Of a stretch of DNA of 14,685 bases, positions 1 through 8,270 are shown in pieces (within the stretch, counting starts at the first letter, position 1; each line of letters opens with the position of its first letter). Made by a program: the position numbers and the translations under genes. Source of the DNA: an uncultured Anaeromassilibacillus sp. GTDB lineage: Bacteria > Bacillota > Clostridia > Oscillospirales > Acutalibacteraceae. The stretch lies in assembly GCA_945988865.1 (NCBI GenBank), contig CAMFTQ010000004.1:1-14685 (forward strand), written 5' to 3'. The notes below the pieces were generated by a model that saw only the letters and a list, made by a program, of their open reading frames with translations, made no database searches and was not told where the DNA came from.

Positions 1-183
1 ATTATATAACATATTTTTAGAAAAATCAATACCAAAATCTATATATTTATTATCAATATTTTGAATTTTTTTGGGCTGATATCCATATTATACAAAAGCC
101 GATTGCTTATTTTGTTGAATATTACAATACTCTGTAACAGTTTATTCATATGTGAGTTTTTTCCTGTTATTATATAGAAAAAA
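1..183. other. AT-rich intergenic end region, no gene seen
   Basis: This stretch lies downstream of the isomerase gene and runs off the window. It is very AT-rich and has no reading frame with a ribosome site. Read on the minus strand, an imperfect hairpin at 187-204 (3 bp, a mismatch, 3 bp) overlaps the isomerase stop codon and is followed by six T residues (178-183). It could be a weak terminator. A TATAAT hexamer occurs on the minus strand at 87-92 but has no convincing -35 partner. Confidence 0.5.
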
Positions 184-711
184 TCACCTTAAAAGCTTCT
201 CAGGCTCGGGGTAATCCTTGCCGAAGGTTTCTACCGTTACCTTTTTCATAACCTGCTCATCAAGCGGCTTGTCAGAATAGTCTGTGTCGCACTGTGCGAT
301 TTCGTCAACTGCGTCCATACCCTCGATAACCTTGCCGAACGCTGCATAAGAGCCGTCAAGGTGCGGTGCCGGCTTGTGCATAATAAAGAACTGCGAGCCT
401 GCCGAGTCGGGCATCATTGAGCGAGCCATTGAAAGAACGCCCTCTGTGTGCTTTAGCTCGTTGACAAAGCCGTTCTGCATAAACTCGCCCTTAATCGAAT
501 AGCCGGGATTTCCACAGCCTGTGCCGTCAGGACAACCGCCCTGAATCATAAAGCCGTAAATTACACGGTGAAATGTAAGTCCGTCATAAAAGCCTTTTTT
601 CACAAGGCTTATGAAGTTGTTTACGGTGTTCGGGGCAATTTCGGGATAAAGCTCTGCTTTAATTATAGCTTTGTTTTCCATTTCGATAGTTACAACAGGG
701 TTTTTACTCAT
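184..711 (-). CDS. Cyclophilin-type peptidyl-prolyl cis-trans isomerase
   Basis: The 175-residue protein is a single cyclophilin domain, which catalyses cis-trans isomerisation of proline peptide bonds during protein folding. Family hallmarks are visible: FHRV at 47-50 with the catalytic arginine R49, the IQGG segment at 56-59, SQFFI at 106-110 and HLDG at 117-120. H117 stands where human cyclophilin A has its cyclosporin-contacting tryptophan, which is common in bacterial members. There is no signal peptide or lipobox, so it is probably cytoplasmic. The ATG start is supported by AAAGGAAG upstream. The gene starts 30 bp beyond the terminator that follows ftsZ, so it is either expressed by read-through or from a promoter inside the ftsZ 3' end. 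The family call is secure, but the specific substrate is unknown. Confidence 0.93.
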   Translation of the reverse strand: MSKNPVVTIEMENKAIIKAELYPEIAPNTVNNFISLVKKGFYDGLTFHRVIYGFMIQGGCPDGTGCGNPGYSIKGEFMQNGFVNELKHTEGVLSMARSMMPDSAGSQFFIMHKPAPHLDGSYAAFGKVIEGMDAVDEIAQCDTDYSDKPLDEQVMKKVTVETFGKDYPEPEKLLR

Positions 712-740
712 TATTATCTTCCTTTCAATTATCTGTAATC

Positions 741-772
741 AAAAAGCAACGCTCCGGAATTTCGGAGCGCTG
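741..772 (-). terminator. Intrinsic terminator after ftsZ
   Basis: Read on the minus strand, CAGCGCTCCG and CGGAGCGTTG pair as a 10-bp stem with one G-U wobble and a six-base loop, followed by C and a TTTTT tract. It begins 28 bp after the ftsZ stop codon and is the expected end of the dcw transcript. The tract is short, so partial read-through into the isomerase gene is possible. Confidence 0.75.
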
Positions 773-799
773 AAAATTTGAAATGTTCAAAAAACAATT

Positions 800-1870
800 T
801 TATTTGTTAAAGATTGACATAATGTCATAGAATGTATCGTCATCGTCTGCTGTGTCTGTTCTCTTTTGTGACTTATCAGCCTTTTTTTCTTCGTTTTTAG
901 CAGATTTCTTGTCAGAGTTAAAGCCTGTAGCAATAACTGTAACGCTGATTTCGTCATCCATATTTTCATCAATAACAGAACCCCAGATGATGTTTGCATT
1001 CTCGTCTGCCTTGTTGGAAATCATTGTTGAAGCAATATCAATATCCTCAAGAGTTACGTTCGGTGAGCCTGTGATGTTGATAAGTACACCCTGCGCACCG
1101 TCAATTGCTGTTTCGAGCAGAGGACTTGAGATAGCCATTTCAGCAGCTACTGCTGCCTTATCCTTACCTGTAGCCTTACCGATACCCATATGAGCAAAGC
1201 CTGCGTCCTTCATTACAGATGTAACGTCTGCGAAGTCGAGGTTTACCATACCCGGTACAAGGATAAGGTCAGAAATACTCTGAACACCCTGTCTTAAAAC
1301 ATCATCGGCAACCATAAACGCATTCTGAAGTGTGATGCTCTGGTCAGAAAGGCTTTTAAGTCTTTCGTTAGGTACACAGATGAGCGAGTCAACGCAGGCT
1401 GCAAGCTCTGCTATACCCTGCTCTGCCTGTGCCATACGTCTTTTGCCCTCAAAGGCGAAAGGCTTTGTAACAACAGCAACTGTAAGAATACCCATATCCT
1501 TTGCAATTTTTGCTACAACGGGAGCAGCGCCTGTGCCTGTACCGCCGCCCATACCGGCTGTAACAAAGACCATATCTGTATCCTTGAGCAGTGCGGCGAT
1601 TTCCTCTTTGCTTTCCTCTGCTGCCTTTTTGCCGATTTCAGGCATAGAGCCTGCGCCCTTGCCTCTTGTCAGCTTTTCGCCGATCTGCATTTTCTGTGAA
1701 GCCTTAGAGTACTGAAGCACGTGTTCATCTGTATTGATTGCGATAAACTCAACGTTTTTAACATCTGTCTTTACCATTCTGTTCACAGCGTTTCCGCCGC
1801 CGCCGCCAACACCTATAACCTTGATAACAGGCAAATAATCATTAAAATCCTTTTCTAATTCAAAAGCCAT
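800..1870 (-). CDS. ftsZ: Cell division protein FtsZ
   Basis: FtsZ is the tubulin-like GTPase that polymerises into the cytoplasmic division ring. The 356-residue form begins at the ATG preceded by AAGGAGG with an 8-base spacer. A start ten codons upstream has no comparable ribosome site and was rejected. The nucleotide-binding [13 protein letters not shown] lies at 20-32, the tubulin signature GGGTGTG at 108-114, and the T7 synergy loop NLDFAD at 210-215, carrying the acidic residues that trigger GTP hydrolysis in the neighbouring subunit. The GTPase core ends near residue 317. A short charged linker follows, then an acidic tail ending [15 protein letters not shown]. That tail occupies the place of the conserved C-terminal peptide but lacks the usual DIPxFLR proline. 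ftsA, normally just upstream, is absent. The gene has its own candidate promoter and a terminator. Confidence 0.98.
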   Translation of the reverse strand: MAFELEKDFNDYLPVIKVIGVGGGGGNAVNRMVKTDVKNVEFIAINTDEHVLQYSKASQKMQIGEKLTRGKGAGSMPEIGKKAAEESKEEIAALLKDTDMVFVTAGMGGGTGTGAAPVVAKIAKDMGILTVAVVTKPFAFEGKRRMAQAEQGIAELAACVDSLICVPNERLKSLSDQSITLQNAFMVADDVLRQGVQSISDLILVPGMVNLDFADVTSVMKDAGFAHMGIGKATGKDKAAVAAEMAISSPLLETAIDGAQGVLINITGSPNVTLEDIDIASTMISNKADENANIIWGSVIDENMDDEISVTVIATGFNSDKKSAKNEEKKADKSQKRTDTADDDDTFYDIMSIFNK

Positions 1871-1878
1871 CAGAACTT

Positions 1879-1885
1879 CCTCCTT
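1879..1885 (-). promoter_or_regulatory. Ribosome binding site that fixes the ftsZ start
   Basis: AAGGAGG lies 8 bases upstream of the ATG at 1870. The upstream in-frame ATG at 1900 has only a GACAGG sequence directly before it, so the shorter 356-residue FtsZ is preferred. Confidence 0.85.
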
Positions 1886-1933
1886 GTATCTTTTCGACAT
1901 CCTGTCAATTTATTTGCTTTATATACACATTCT

Positions 1934-1962
1934 AATTTAACATATTTTAAAGCATATATCAA
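1934..1962 (-). promoter_or_regulatory. Candidate promoter for ftsZ
   Basis: In the 189-bp ftsQ-ftsZ gap the minus strand reads TTGATA (1957-1962), a 17-bp spacer ending in TGT, then TAAATT (1934-1939). The -35 matches the sigma-A consensus at 5 of 6 positions. The -10 matches at 4 of 6 but carries an extended TGn. It would give a leader of about 57 bases. The surrounding DNA is AT-rich, so chance matches are a concern. Confidence 0.45.
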
Positions 1963-2059
1963 CATATTTTTTCATTTTATTTTGATTTTCTGTATTTTGA
2001 CATAAATTTTCTGCAATTACAACAGGTCTATTGTTAAATTATCAACCAAAACTCCTCTG

Positions 2060-3343
2060 CTATTCGCTGTAATAATCATCGTTGTCCTGATAATCTGTGT
2101 AGTCCTCATCGCCCTCGTTGGGCTCGTCTGTGTATTCCTCGTCCTGATAATCTGTGTAATCCTCATAGCCCTCATCAGGTGAGGTTTCTTCTTCCGTAGT
2201 CGATTCTGTAGTCGGTTCTGTAGTCGGCGGTGCTGTTGTCGTCGGCACTAATGTTTCTATAGCTTTTTCGTTAAAATACGATTTTTTTGCGGTGTTGCAG
2301 CTTGAAACATCAAGCTCGCCCTGAATAAGTCCTTGCTTGTCGGGGTCGAGATGCTCGTCAATGATTTTCATTGCTGTTCTGATTTTGTAGTCAATATCCT
2401 CGGGAACGCCTATTTTAATTAAAATTCTGTTATCGTAAACAATTTTTACCCTTGCCACGTTTGTCACATCAACAGAGCTTAGCTTTTCAAAGCCGTTTTT
2501 CTCTATGCAGTCCATAATATCCTGCAAAATACTAAGCGACAAGGCGTCATTAAACTTAACGTACTCGCCCTCTTTAGTGCTTTTAAGCTCCGAGCCTGAC
2601 AAAAGTGGGATATTCTTTGGAGGTGACTGTGTTTTTTCAAGTATTCTGCCCTTTGTGCTTATAAGATAATACACATCATTGTACTTTACGGCATATGACG
2701 GCTGTGCTTCTTTTATATTGATTGAGATAGTATTCGGTATAACAAAGCCGACATCAGCACTCTCTACATAAGGGAAAGCGTCAACAATAAGCTTTGACGG
2801 AGTATTTTTGTCTGTCATAAAAATATTTTCGCCAAGCTCAATTTTGCTTGTCTGCGCTATATCCTCAGTTGAGTACCTTGTATTTCCGTCAACAGTTATC
2901 TGCTCTGACTTAAACAGCACTGTAAGTGACAGTATAACACCCACAGCAAGCGTTAAGGCAAAAATAACTGCGTAAAAAACAATACGTGCCGCCCTTCTCC
3001 TTTTTGGTGACGGTGTGCGTTTAGAAGCTTTTTTGTCGGCTGTTTTCTTGATTTTTTCTCTTTCTGTTTTTATTCTCTCTTTTTCTTCTCTTATTCTCCT
3101 GCTCTGCTCGCTATCACTTCTGTTCACAGGCTGAGCAGGTCTTTTGTTTTTTTGATTGCTTTGAGGGGGCGTCTGATTATTTCTGTTCTGAGGTCTTGCA
3201 GTCTGCCTTGTTCTGCTGTCAGGCTTAGTAGTTTTACTTTTTTTCTTATTATTTGATGACAGATTAGCAGAATTTCTTTCATTCTGCCTTATTACCTCTC
3301 TTTTTTCAGATTGCTCGATTTCCGAAAAAATATCCTCGTACAT
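2060..3343 (-). CDS. ftsQ: Cell division protein FtsQ/DivIB
   Basis: FtsQ/DivIB is a bitopic membrane protein that bridges the FtsL-FtsB/DivIC complex and helps activate septal wall synthesis. Here 427 residues split into a very basic, Asn/Gln/Lys/Arg-rich cytoplasmic arm (about 1-118), one membrane segment (119-144), a POTRA domain starting SEQITVDGNTRYS (146-213), and the FtsQ beta domain (about 214-350). A Thr/Pro- and then Asp/Glu/Tyr-rich tail follows (366-427). Both the arm and the tail make it much longer than a typical bacterial FtsQ of about 260-280 residues. The tail contains the unit DYTDYQD twice (395-401 and 414-420), encoded by a repeat at DNA level. The ATG start follows GAGAGGGG by a normal spacing, 44 bp after the murA stop. 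Identity rests on the topology, POTRA-like motif and position before ftsZ; overall sequence conservation in this family is low. Confidence 0.88.
   Translation of the reverse strand: MYEDIFSEIEQSEKREVIRQNERNSANLSSNNKKKSKTTKPDSRTRQTARPQNRNNQTPPQSNQKNKRPAQPVNRSDSEQSRRIREEKERIKTEREKIKKTADKKASKRTPSPKRRRAARIVFYAVIFALTLAVGVILSLTVLFKSEQITVDGNTRYSTEDIAQTSKIELGENIFMTDKNTPSKLIVDAFPYVESADVGFVIPNTISINIKEAQPSYAVKYNDVYYLISTKGRILEKTQSPPKNIPLLSGSELKSTKEGEYVKFNDALSLSILQDIMDCIEKNGFEKLSSVDVTNVARVKIVYDNRILIKIGVPEDIDYKIRTAMKIIDEHLDPDKQGLIQGELDVSSCNTAKKSYFNEKAIETLVPTTTAPPTTEPTTESTTEEETSPDEGYEDYTDYQDEEYTDEPNEGDEDYTDYQDNDDYYSE
2084..2175 (-). repeat. Direct repeat encoding part of the FtsQ C-terminal tail
   Basis: Two near-identical copies of about 35 bp occupy 2084-2118 and 2141-2175, 57 bp (19 codons) apart, and begin with the same 18 bases. 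Each encodes a Tyr/Asp-rich block containing DYTDYQD. The in-frame offset suggests an internal duplication that expanded the acidic tail. Confidence 0.8.
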
Positions 3344-3387
3344 TTTGTCATCCCCTCTCTTTTAATTTCCTTTGCCTTTTATGTATT

Positions 3388-4641
3388 CTAAATCTTTTTA
3401 ACGGCTGCGCCTATTGAATTAAGCACTGTTTCAAAGCCTTCATATCCTCGCTCTAAATACTTTACTCCGTCAAGCTCAGTTATACCCTCTGCGGCAAGCG
3501 AAGCAACTAAAAGCGAAGCCGCCCCTCTTAAATCAAGCGCTTCAACGGCGGCTCCCGACAGAGCTTTTACTCCCTCGACAACGGCAACCTTGCCCTCTAC
3601 CTTTATATTAGCGCCAAGCCTTGCAAGCTCTCCAACGTGTCTGTATCGGCTTTCAAAAATATTTTCAACAAATACAGACGTGCCGTTTGCCAGACAGGTC
3701 ATCGCCATAACAGGAGCCTGTGCGTCTGTGGGAAAGCCGGGGTACGGCATTGTTCTTACCATTTTAACAGCCTTTAGCCTGTGCGGTGAAGAAATGCTCA
3801 AATCTGTGCCTTTAACCGATATTTCACAGCCGGCTTCCTCAAAAAACGGAATCACGGCTTCAAGGTGTGACGCAATTATATTTCTGAGCGTTATGTGCGA
3901 GCCTGTTATCGCAGCTGCCGACATCAGCGTAGCCGCCACAATTCTGTCGGGAATAATAAAGTGCTGACAGCCGTTAAGCTTTTCTGTACCGTCAATAATT
4001 ATTGTACCCTCTCCTGCGCCGTAGATTTTTGCTCCGCAGGAGTTTAAGTAATCGGCAAGGTCAGATATTTCAGGCTCTCTGGCTGCGTTTGTAATTGTGG
4101 TTGTTCCCTTTGCCGTTGCAGCCGAAATAATTATGTTTTCTGTTGCTCCCACACTGGGGAAGGACAGCGCAATTTTTGCTCCATTTAGTCCAAACGGTGC
4201 TGTGCAATCTATAATCCCGTGATGCTCCTCGATTTCTGCTCCCATTTGCCTGAGCGCCTTTAGGTGCAAATCAATGGGACGAGGGCCTATTTCACAGCCA
4301 CCCGGAAATGAAAGCCTTGCCCTTTTCGTTCTCGCAAGAATTGCTCCGAGAAAAATTATTGAGCTTCGCATTTCTCGCATCATCGAAACGGGAATATCAC
4401 TTCTGCTCATACCGTCAGAATTGACAGTAAGGACGTTGTCCTGCCTTTTTGCCTTACAGCCGAGGTAACGCAGAATTTTTATCGCTGTATCTACATCCGA
4501 CAAATTCGGACAGTTATGCAGAACGCTTTCCGAGCCGCACAAAATTGATGATGCCAATATTGGCAGTGCGCTGTTTTTTGCACCCTGAACACAAACATCA
4601 CCATAAAGCTGTTTTTTGCCCTCGATAAGTAGCTTTGACAC
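3388..4641 (-). CDS. murA: UDP-N-acetylglucosamine 1-carboxyvinyltransferase (MurA)
   Basis: MurA transfers enolpyruvate from phosphoenolpyruvate to UDP-GlcNAc, the first committed cytoplasmic step of peptidoglycan synthesis and the target of fosfomycin. With the preferred start, 417 residues form the usual pseudo-symmetric two-domain fold. QGAKNSALP at 19-27 carries the substrate-binding lysine K22, and GGCEIGPRP at 114-122 carries the catalytic cysteine C116, so fosfomycin susceptibility is expected at this residue. PGFPTDAQAP and LDLRGAASLL are the conserved C-terminal motifs. The reading frame can open at a GTG at 4650, but the only ribosome site (GAAAGGG) ends at that codon. The GTG at 4641 lies 8 bases past it and gives the family-typical beginning MSKLLIEG. 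Firmicutes often carry two MurA paralogues; which one this is cannot be told from sequence alone. Confidence 0.96.
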   Translation of the reverse strand: MSKLLIEGKKQLYGDVCVQGAKNSALPILASSILCGSESVLHNCPNLSDVDTAIKILRYLGCKAKRQDNVLTVNSDGMSRSDIPVSMMREMRSSIIFLGAILARTKRARLSFPGGCEIGPRPIDLHLKALRQMGAEIEEHHGIIDCTAPFGLNGAKIALSFPSVGATENIIISAATAKGTTTITNAAREPEISDLADYLNSCGAKIYGAGEGTIIIDGTEKLNGCQHFIIPDRIVAATLMSAAAITGSHITLRNIIASHLEAVIPFFEEAGCEISVKGTDLSISSPHRLKAVKMVRTMPYPGFPTDAQAPVMAMTCLANGTSVFVENIFESRYRHVGELARLGANIKVEGKVAVVEGVKALSGAAVEALDLRGAASLLVASLAAEGITELDGVKYLERGYEGFETVLNSIGAAVKKI

Positions 4642-4649
4642 AGAAAACA

Positions 4650-4656
4650 CCCTTTC
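4650..4656 (-). promoter_or_regulatory. Ribosome binding site that sets a GTG start for murA
   Basis: GAAAGGG ends 8 bases before the GTG at 4641. The earlier in-frame GTG at 4650 overlaps the site itself and could not be initiated from it. Confidence 0.65.
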
Positions 4657-4703
4657 ACAAAATAATCATCGCTTCATATTTTATGAAAAGACAATCTCTT
4701 GCG

Positions 4704-5846
4704 TTACTTATTGATGGCTTTGCATTTATCTTTTTGCAGGATTTTTTTGATTACCGAATAAATTCTTTCGTTTGCGTCTGTAATCGCCATTTTTTTAGCG
4801 TTAGCTTCATAGCTTTTCAGCTTATGAGGACTTTCCAAAAGTGCGTCAACCGCCTTTGTCAGTGCTTCCTCTGTCAAGTCCTTTTCCTCTATAACAGCGG
4901 CTGCGCCTGCGTTTACAAGAGCCATTGCGTTATGGTACTGATGATTTTCTGCAACATTCGGTGACGGAATAAGCACCGACGGCTTGCCCTGTACCTGTAA
5001 TTCGCTCAGCGTAATAGCGCCGGCTCTGCACACCACCACGTCAGCCGCCGCAAGGCATCTCGGCATATCGTTTATATATTCTCTTATGTCAAGATTATCG
5101 CAAACGCTTATGTCTGCGCCCTTTTCCTTAACAAGGTCGGGGAACCACTTGCCGTACTGACCGTATGCGTGAATGTGCTGATATTTTTTATCCTTACCGC
5201 TTCGTGCGATAAGAGATGCCACTGCTTCGTTTATTTTTCTTGCGCCTAAGCTGCCTCCGAACGACAGCACAACAGGGCGGTCGTCAAGGTTCAGCTCTTT
5301 TCTTGATGTGATTTTGTCGGCAGAGATAATCTCTTTTCTGACAGGGTTGCCTGTTGTGACAAAATTACAATTACTGTCAAAATGCTTTTTAGCGTCCTCT
5401 ACCGCAAGCATTACAACCTTTGCAGTTTTTGAAAGCATTTTGTTTGTAACTCCCGGATAGGCGTTTTGCTCGTGAACAACTGTGGGGATACCCAGCTTTG
5501 CGGCTGTTCTTAAAACAGGGCCGCTAACGTACCCGCCTGTTCCCACGCAGATATCGGGGTTAAAGTCTTTTATAATTTTCTTAGCCTCGCTTGAGGCTGT
5601 TACGGCTCTGACAGCCGTTTTCAGGTTTTCAAGCATCGCTTTAGGAGTCATTTTTCTTTTGAATCCGCTTATAGTGATGCTCTCAATTTTAAAGCCCTCT
5701 CTCGGAACAAGTCGTTGCTCCATACCGTCTTTATTGCCTATAAACAGAATTTCTGCGTCAGGCTCTTTATCTCTTATAAAGCCGGCAATAGCAAGGGCAG
5801 GGTTAATATGACCTGCCGTACCGCCTCCGGCAAATAAAATTCTCAT
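4704..5846 (-). CDS. murG: UDP-GlcNAc:lipid I N-acetylglucosaminyltransferase (MurG)
   Basis: MurG adds GlcNAc to lipid I at the inner face of the membrane, producing lipid II. The 380-residue sequence shows the GT-B glycosyltransferase pattern: GGGTAGHINPALAIA at 7-21 in the N-terminal acceptor domain, VHEQNAYPG at 124-132, the second glycine-rich loop SFGGSLGARKIN at 195-206, and the nucleotide-sugar region CRAGAITLSEL at 273-283 followed by NHQYHNAMAL. Length fits the family, slightly long at the lysine-rich C terminus. The ATG start is preceded by GAGGT with an 8-base spacer, and the ftsW stop lies 24 bp upstream, which is tight operon spacing. murG follows ftsW as in many Firmicutes, but murB and murC are not nearby. 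Confidence 0.97.
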   Translation of the reverse strand: MRILFAGGGTAGHINPALAIAGFIRDKEPDAEILFIGNKDGMEQRLVPREGFKIESITISGFKRKMTPKAMLENLKTAVRAVTASSEAKKIIKDFNPDICVGTGGYVSGPVLRTAAKLGIPTVVHEQNAYPGVTNKMLSKTAKVVMLAVEDAKKHFDSNCNFVTTGNPVRKEIISADKITSRKELNLDDRPVVLSFGGSLGARKINEAVASLIARSGKDKKYQHIHAYGQYGKWFPDLVKEKGADISVCDNLDIREYINDMPRCLAAADVVVCRAGAITLSELQVQGKPSVLIPSPNVAENHQYHNAMALVNAGAAAVIEEKDLTEEALTKAVDALLESPHKLKSYEANAKKMAITDANERIYSVIKKILQKDKCKAINK

Positions 5847-5870
5847 AAATTCATACCTCGCATTTTTGTT

Positions 5871-7142
5871 TTAGGCTTTTTCAATGTTTGCCGTTCGTGA
5901 TATTGAAAGAATAATGCCCATCTGCGCCAAAATCATAATCAGCGAGCTGCCGCCATAGCTGAAAAACGGCAGGCTGATACCGGTATTAGGCAGCCAGTCG
6001 GTAATAACAAATATATTCATAATTACCTGCAAGCCGATTTGAGATGTAAGTCCCATTCCGAGCAGCTTGCCGAAGGTATCTGTAGCACGAAGTGAAAGCG
6101 TGATACCTCTCCATACAAGCAAGGCGAAAATCAGCAGTATAATTACTGCGCCGATAAGTCCTAATTCCTCGCAGACAATGGCAAATATAAAGTCGTTCTG
6201 CGGTTCGGGCAAAAACAGATATTTTTGTCTTGACTGCCCAAGTCCCAGACCCCATAAACCGCCCGAGCCTATGGCATACAGCGAATTTCTCGTCTGATAT
6301 GTATCCCACTTATTTTCTTCTGTATAGCTAAGCGCCTGTCCCCAGCCATCCATACGTGACATAGCATATGTAAGCATACCTGTTGAGGCGGCTATAACAG
6401 CGACAATCGCTAAAGCGATAAACGCACCCACAAGCCACTTGAGCTTAATTCCCGAAAGATAGAGCATTACTATTGTAAGCAGTGCAACGATTACAATACA
6501 GGAATAGTGAGGCTCTAAAAACAGAAGTATTGCCGTAGTGCCGAACACTATACATCCCGGCAGAACGCCGTATTTAAACGTCTGCATTTTATTAAAATAC
6601 TTACTGCCCCAATGCGCCAGAAAGACAATTACTGCAAATTTTGCAATTTCAGACGCCTGAATGGTGAACACATCGCCGAAGCCTATCCAGCGGTGAACGT
6701 TCGTTTTGCTCGGGATAAGCAGTACAACTACAAGTGAAATGTACGATATGCCCATAATAATACTGCAAAATTTGTGAAGCTTATGATAATCAATGTAAGA
6801 AACACCGAGCATAATTCCCACACCGATAAGAATGAATATCATCTGTCGTTTCAGGTAGTAGTAGCTGTCGCCGATTTCATAGAGTGCAACAGGATAGCTT
6901 GCCGAGAACATCATAACCGTTCCGATAGTCAAAAGCACAAGCACTAAAATCAAGAAGCCTAAGTCAAGACCCATTCCTTTAGAAAACAGCTTTCTCTTTT
7001 TAACAGGACGTGTTCTTGACGTTTTAGCTGTCTGTTTTTGCACAGGTCGGCTTCTGCCCGTAGCAGCATTAGCCATGGCAACCTTTTCATCAAATATTCT
7101 GTTTATATCAGCTTTAAATATCAAGGGATTAACGGTTTCCAT
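5871..7142 (-). CDS. ftsW: SEDS-family septal peptidoglycan polymerase FtsW (SpoVE-like)
   Basis: SEDS proteins polymerise lipid II into glycan strands together with a class B PBP. The 423 residues begin with a basic cytoplasmic arm of about 57 residues, followed by roughly ten membrane segments. Family motifs are HRWIGFG (150-156), QASEIAKFA (162-170, with alanine where most members have proline), PEPQNDFIFA (312-321) holding the putative catalytic aspartate D317, and LPNTGISLPFFSYGGSS (384-400). GGAGGGTAAT immediately precedes the ATG, and the mraY stop is 15 bp upstream. The neighbourhood (PBP, mraY, murG) supports FtsW rather than RodA, but a sporulation SpoVE role cannot be excluded. murD, usually between mraY and ftsW, is absent. 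Confidence 0.95.
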   Translation of the reverse strand: METVNPLIFKADINRIFDEKVAMANAATGRSRPVQKQTAKTSRTRPVKKRKLFSKGMGLDLGFLILVLVLLTIGTVMMFSASYPVALYEIGDSYYYLKRQMIFILIGVGIMLGVSYIDYHKLHKFCSIIMGISYISLVVVLLIPSKTNVHRWIGFGDVFTIQASEIAKFAVIVFLAHWGSKYFNKMQTFKYGVLPGCIVFGTTAILLFLEPHYSCIVIVALLTIVMLYLSGIKLKWLVGAFIALAIVAVIAASTGMLTYAMSRMDGWGQALSYTEENKWDTYQTRNSLYAIGSGGLWGLGLGQSRQKYLFLPEPQNDFIFAIVCEELGLIGAVIILLIFALLVWRGITLSLRATDTFGKLLGMGLTSQIGLQVIMNIFVITDWLPNTGISLPFFSYGGSSLIMILAQMGIILSISRTANIEKA

Positions 7143-7157
7143 ATTACCCTCCGTTTA

Positions 7158-8198
7158 TCAGAATATGTAATTGTAGGTAACACCGAAAATAACACAAAGA
7201 AGTGATATAATGCCGAACACCACAGTAACACAGCTGAACACTGCAACGATTTTCAGCTCGCTCCAGCCACACAGCTCAAAATGATGGTGAATAGGGCTCA
7301 TTTTAAACAATCTTTTTCCGTGAGTCAGCTTAAAGTAAGTAACCTGCAGCATTACAGAGAACATCTCGCAAAGGTAGATAATACCCATAGGCAAAAGAAG
7401 AACAGGCATATTAAGACCGAATGCAACAGCGCAGACTATGCCGCCTAAGAACAGCGAGCCTGTATCGCCCATAAACACCTTTGCAGGGTGGAAGTTCCAC
7501 ACAAGAAACCCAAGACAGCCTCCTGCAAGGGCGGCGCACTCGATTGTGTGACCGATACTTCCCATAACGCTTGCTATAAGCATAAAGAAAAGCGCTGCAA
7601 AAAACGTTACTGAGCCGTCAAGTCCGTCAATACCGTCAGTAAGGTTTACGGCGTTTACTATGCCGACAATAACAATTGCTGAAATAATGTAATAGAAAAA
7701 TCCTAAATCTATGTTACCTACAAAAGGAATTATTGTATTACTGCCAAAGCCAAACGCCGCAATAACAGCAAGATAGCCTGCGGCAACCAAAAACTGCAAT
7801 ACAAGCTTCTGAATTGCTGTCAAACCTAAATTTCTTTTCTTTACTACCTTGATATAGTCGTCAATAAAGCCGATTATACCGTAGCACAGCGCCATAATTA
7901 TTCCTGCAAAAATATGCACCTTTTCTTTGATGACCTGCTCTATAGCGTCTGCGCCGTTTCCGTTTACAATATAATACAGCGTTACACCGATTACAGACGT
8001 AACAACAAAAGCAACAATAAACATTATACCGCCCATTGTCGGTATACCCTGCTTGTTTTTGTGCCAGCTGGGACCTATTTCAAGTATTGTCTGTCCGTAT
8101 TTCAGCTTGTGCAAAAACGGTATCAGTTTTTTTCCGATAATTGCAGAAATAAAAAATGCAATTACCGCTGCGCCAAATGCCCATAGTCCGTTCATCAT
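7158..8198 (-). CDS. mraY: Phospho-N-acetylmuramoyl-pentapeptide-transferase (MraY)
   Basis: MraY joins UDP-MurNAc-pentapeptide to undecaprenyl phosphate, forming lipid I in the membrane. The 346-residue protein is strongly hydrophobic, with about ten membrane segments. Conserved sites are GIPTMGGIMF (51-60), the DDxxK motif in FIDDYIKV (D113, D114, K117), NAVNLTDGIDGLDG (182-195), FMGDTGSLFLGG (242-253) and the triple histidine in SPIHHHFELCGW (301-312). Two adjacent ATG codons (8198 and 8195) follow AAAGGA; I use the first. A 72-bp gap separates it from the upstream 153-residue gene. No sign of truncation or missing active-site residues. Confidence 0.98.
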   Translation of the reverse strand: MMNGLWAFGAAVIAFFISAIIGKKLIPFLHKLKYGQTILEIGPSWHKNKQGIPTMGGIMFIVAFVVTSVIGVTLYYIVNGNGADAIEQVIKEKVHIFAGIIMALCYGIIGFIDDYIKVVKKRNLGLTAIQKLVLQFLVAAGYLAVIAAFGFGSNTIIPFVGNIDLGFFYYIISAIVIVGIVNAVNLTDGIDGLDGSVTFFAALFFMLIASVMGSIGHTIECAALAGGCLGFLVWNFHPAKVFMGDTGSLFLGGIVCAVAFGLNMPVLLLPMGIIYLCEMFSVMLQVTYFKLTHGKRLFKMSPIHHHFELCGWSELKIVAVFSCVTVVFGIISLLCVIFGVTYNYIF

Positions 8199-8218
8199 AA
8201 TAATTTTTCCTTTCCTGA

Positions 8219-8234
8219 AAAGAGTGTTCTCTTT
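8219..8234 (-). other. Small hairpin in the mraY leader
   Basis: AAAGAG and CTCTTT pair around a four-base loop, about 20 bases before the mraY start. It is short, AT-rich and not followed by a run of T on the minus strand, so it is not a convincing terminator. It might affect mRNA processing, or mean nothing. Confidence 0.2.
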
Positions 8235-8270
8235 ATGCTCCTTTTATCTGTTCACCGAAAACGATGACGA

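Noticed and set aside
87..92. A perfect TATAAT on the minus strand near the left edge
   Set aside because: No usable -35 at 16-18 bp and no TGn extension, in very AT-rich DNA; the downstream gene is outside the window.
787..999. A 70-codon minus-strand frame overlapping the ftsZ 3' end
   Set aside because: Out-of-frame shadow of the FtsZ linker and tail; low-complexity translation and no ribosome site.
1903..1908. A perfect TTGACA on the minus strand just before ftsZ
   Set aside because: A -10 at 17 bp would fall on the ribosome site and does not resemble TATAAT.
4673..4687. Inverted repeat TTCATA/TATGAA between murG and murA
   Set aside because: Three-base loop, nearly all A-T pairs and no T-run, so neither a credible terminator nor a clear operator.
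5986..6309. A 107-codon minus-strand frame inside ftsW
   Set aside because: It is another frame of the conserved SEDS coding sequence, with no ribosome site or recognisable protein pattern.
8238..8244. AAAGGAG, a ribosome-site-like sequence in the gap before mraY
   Set aside because: No ATG, GTG or TTG follows at a workable spacing. It might be a remnant of a lost gene, but nothing else supports that.
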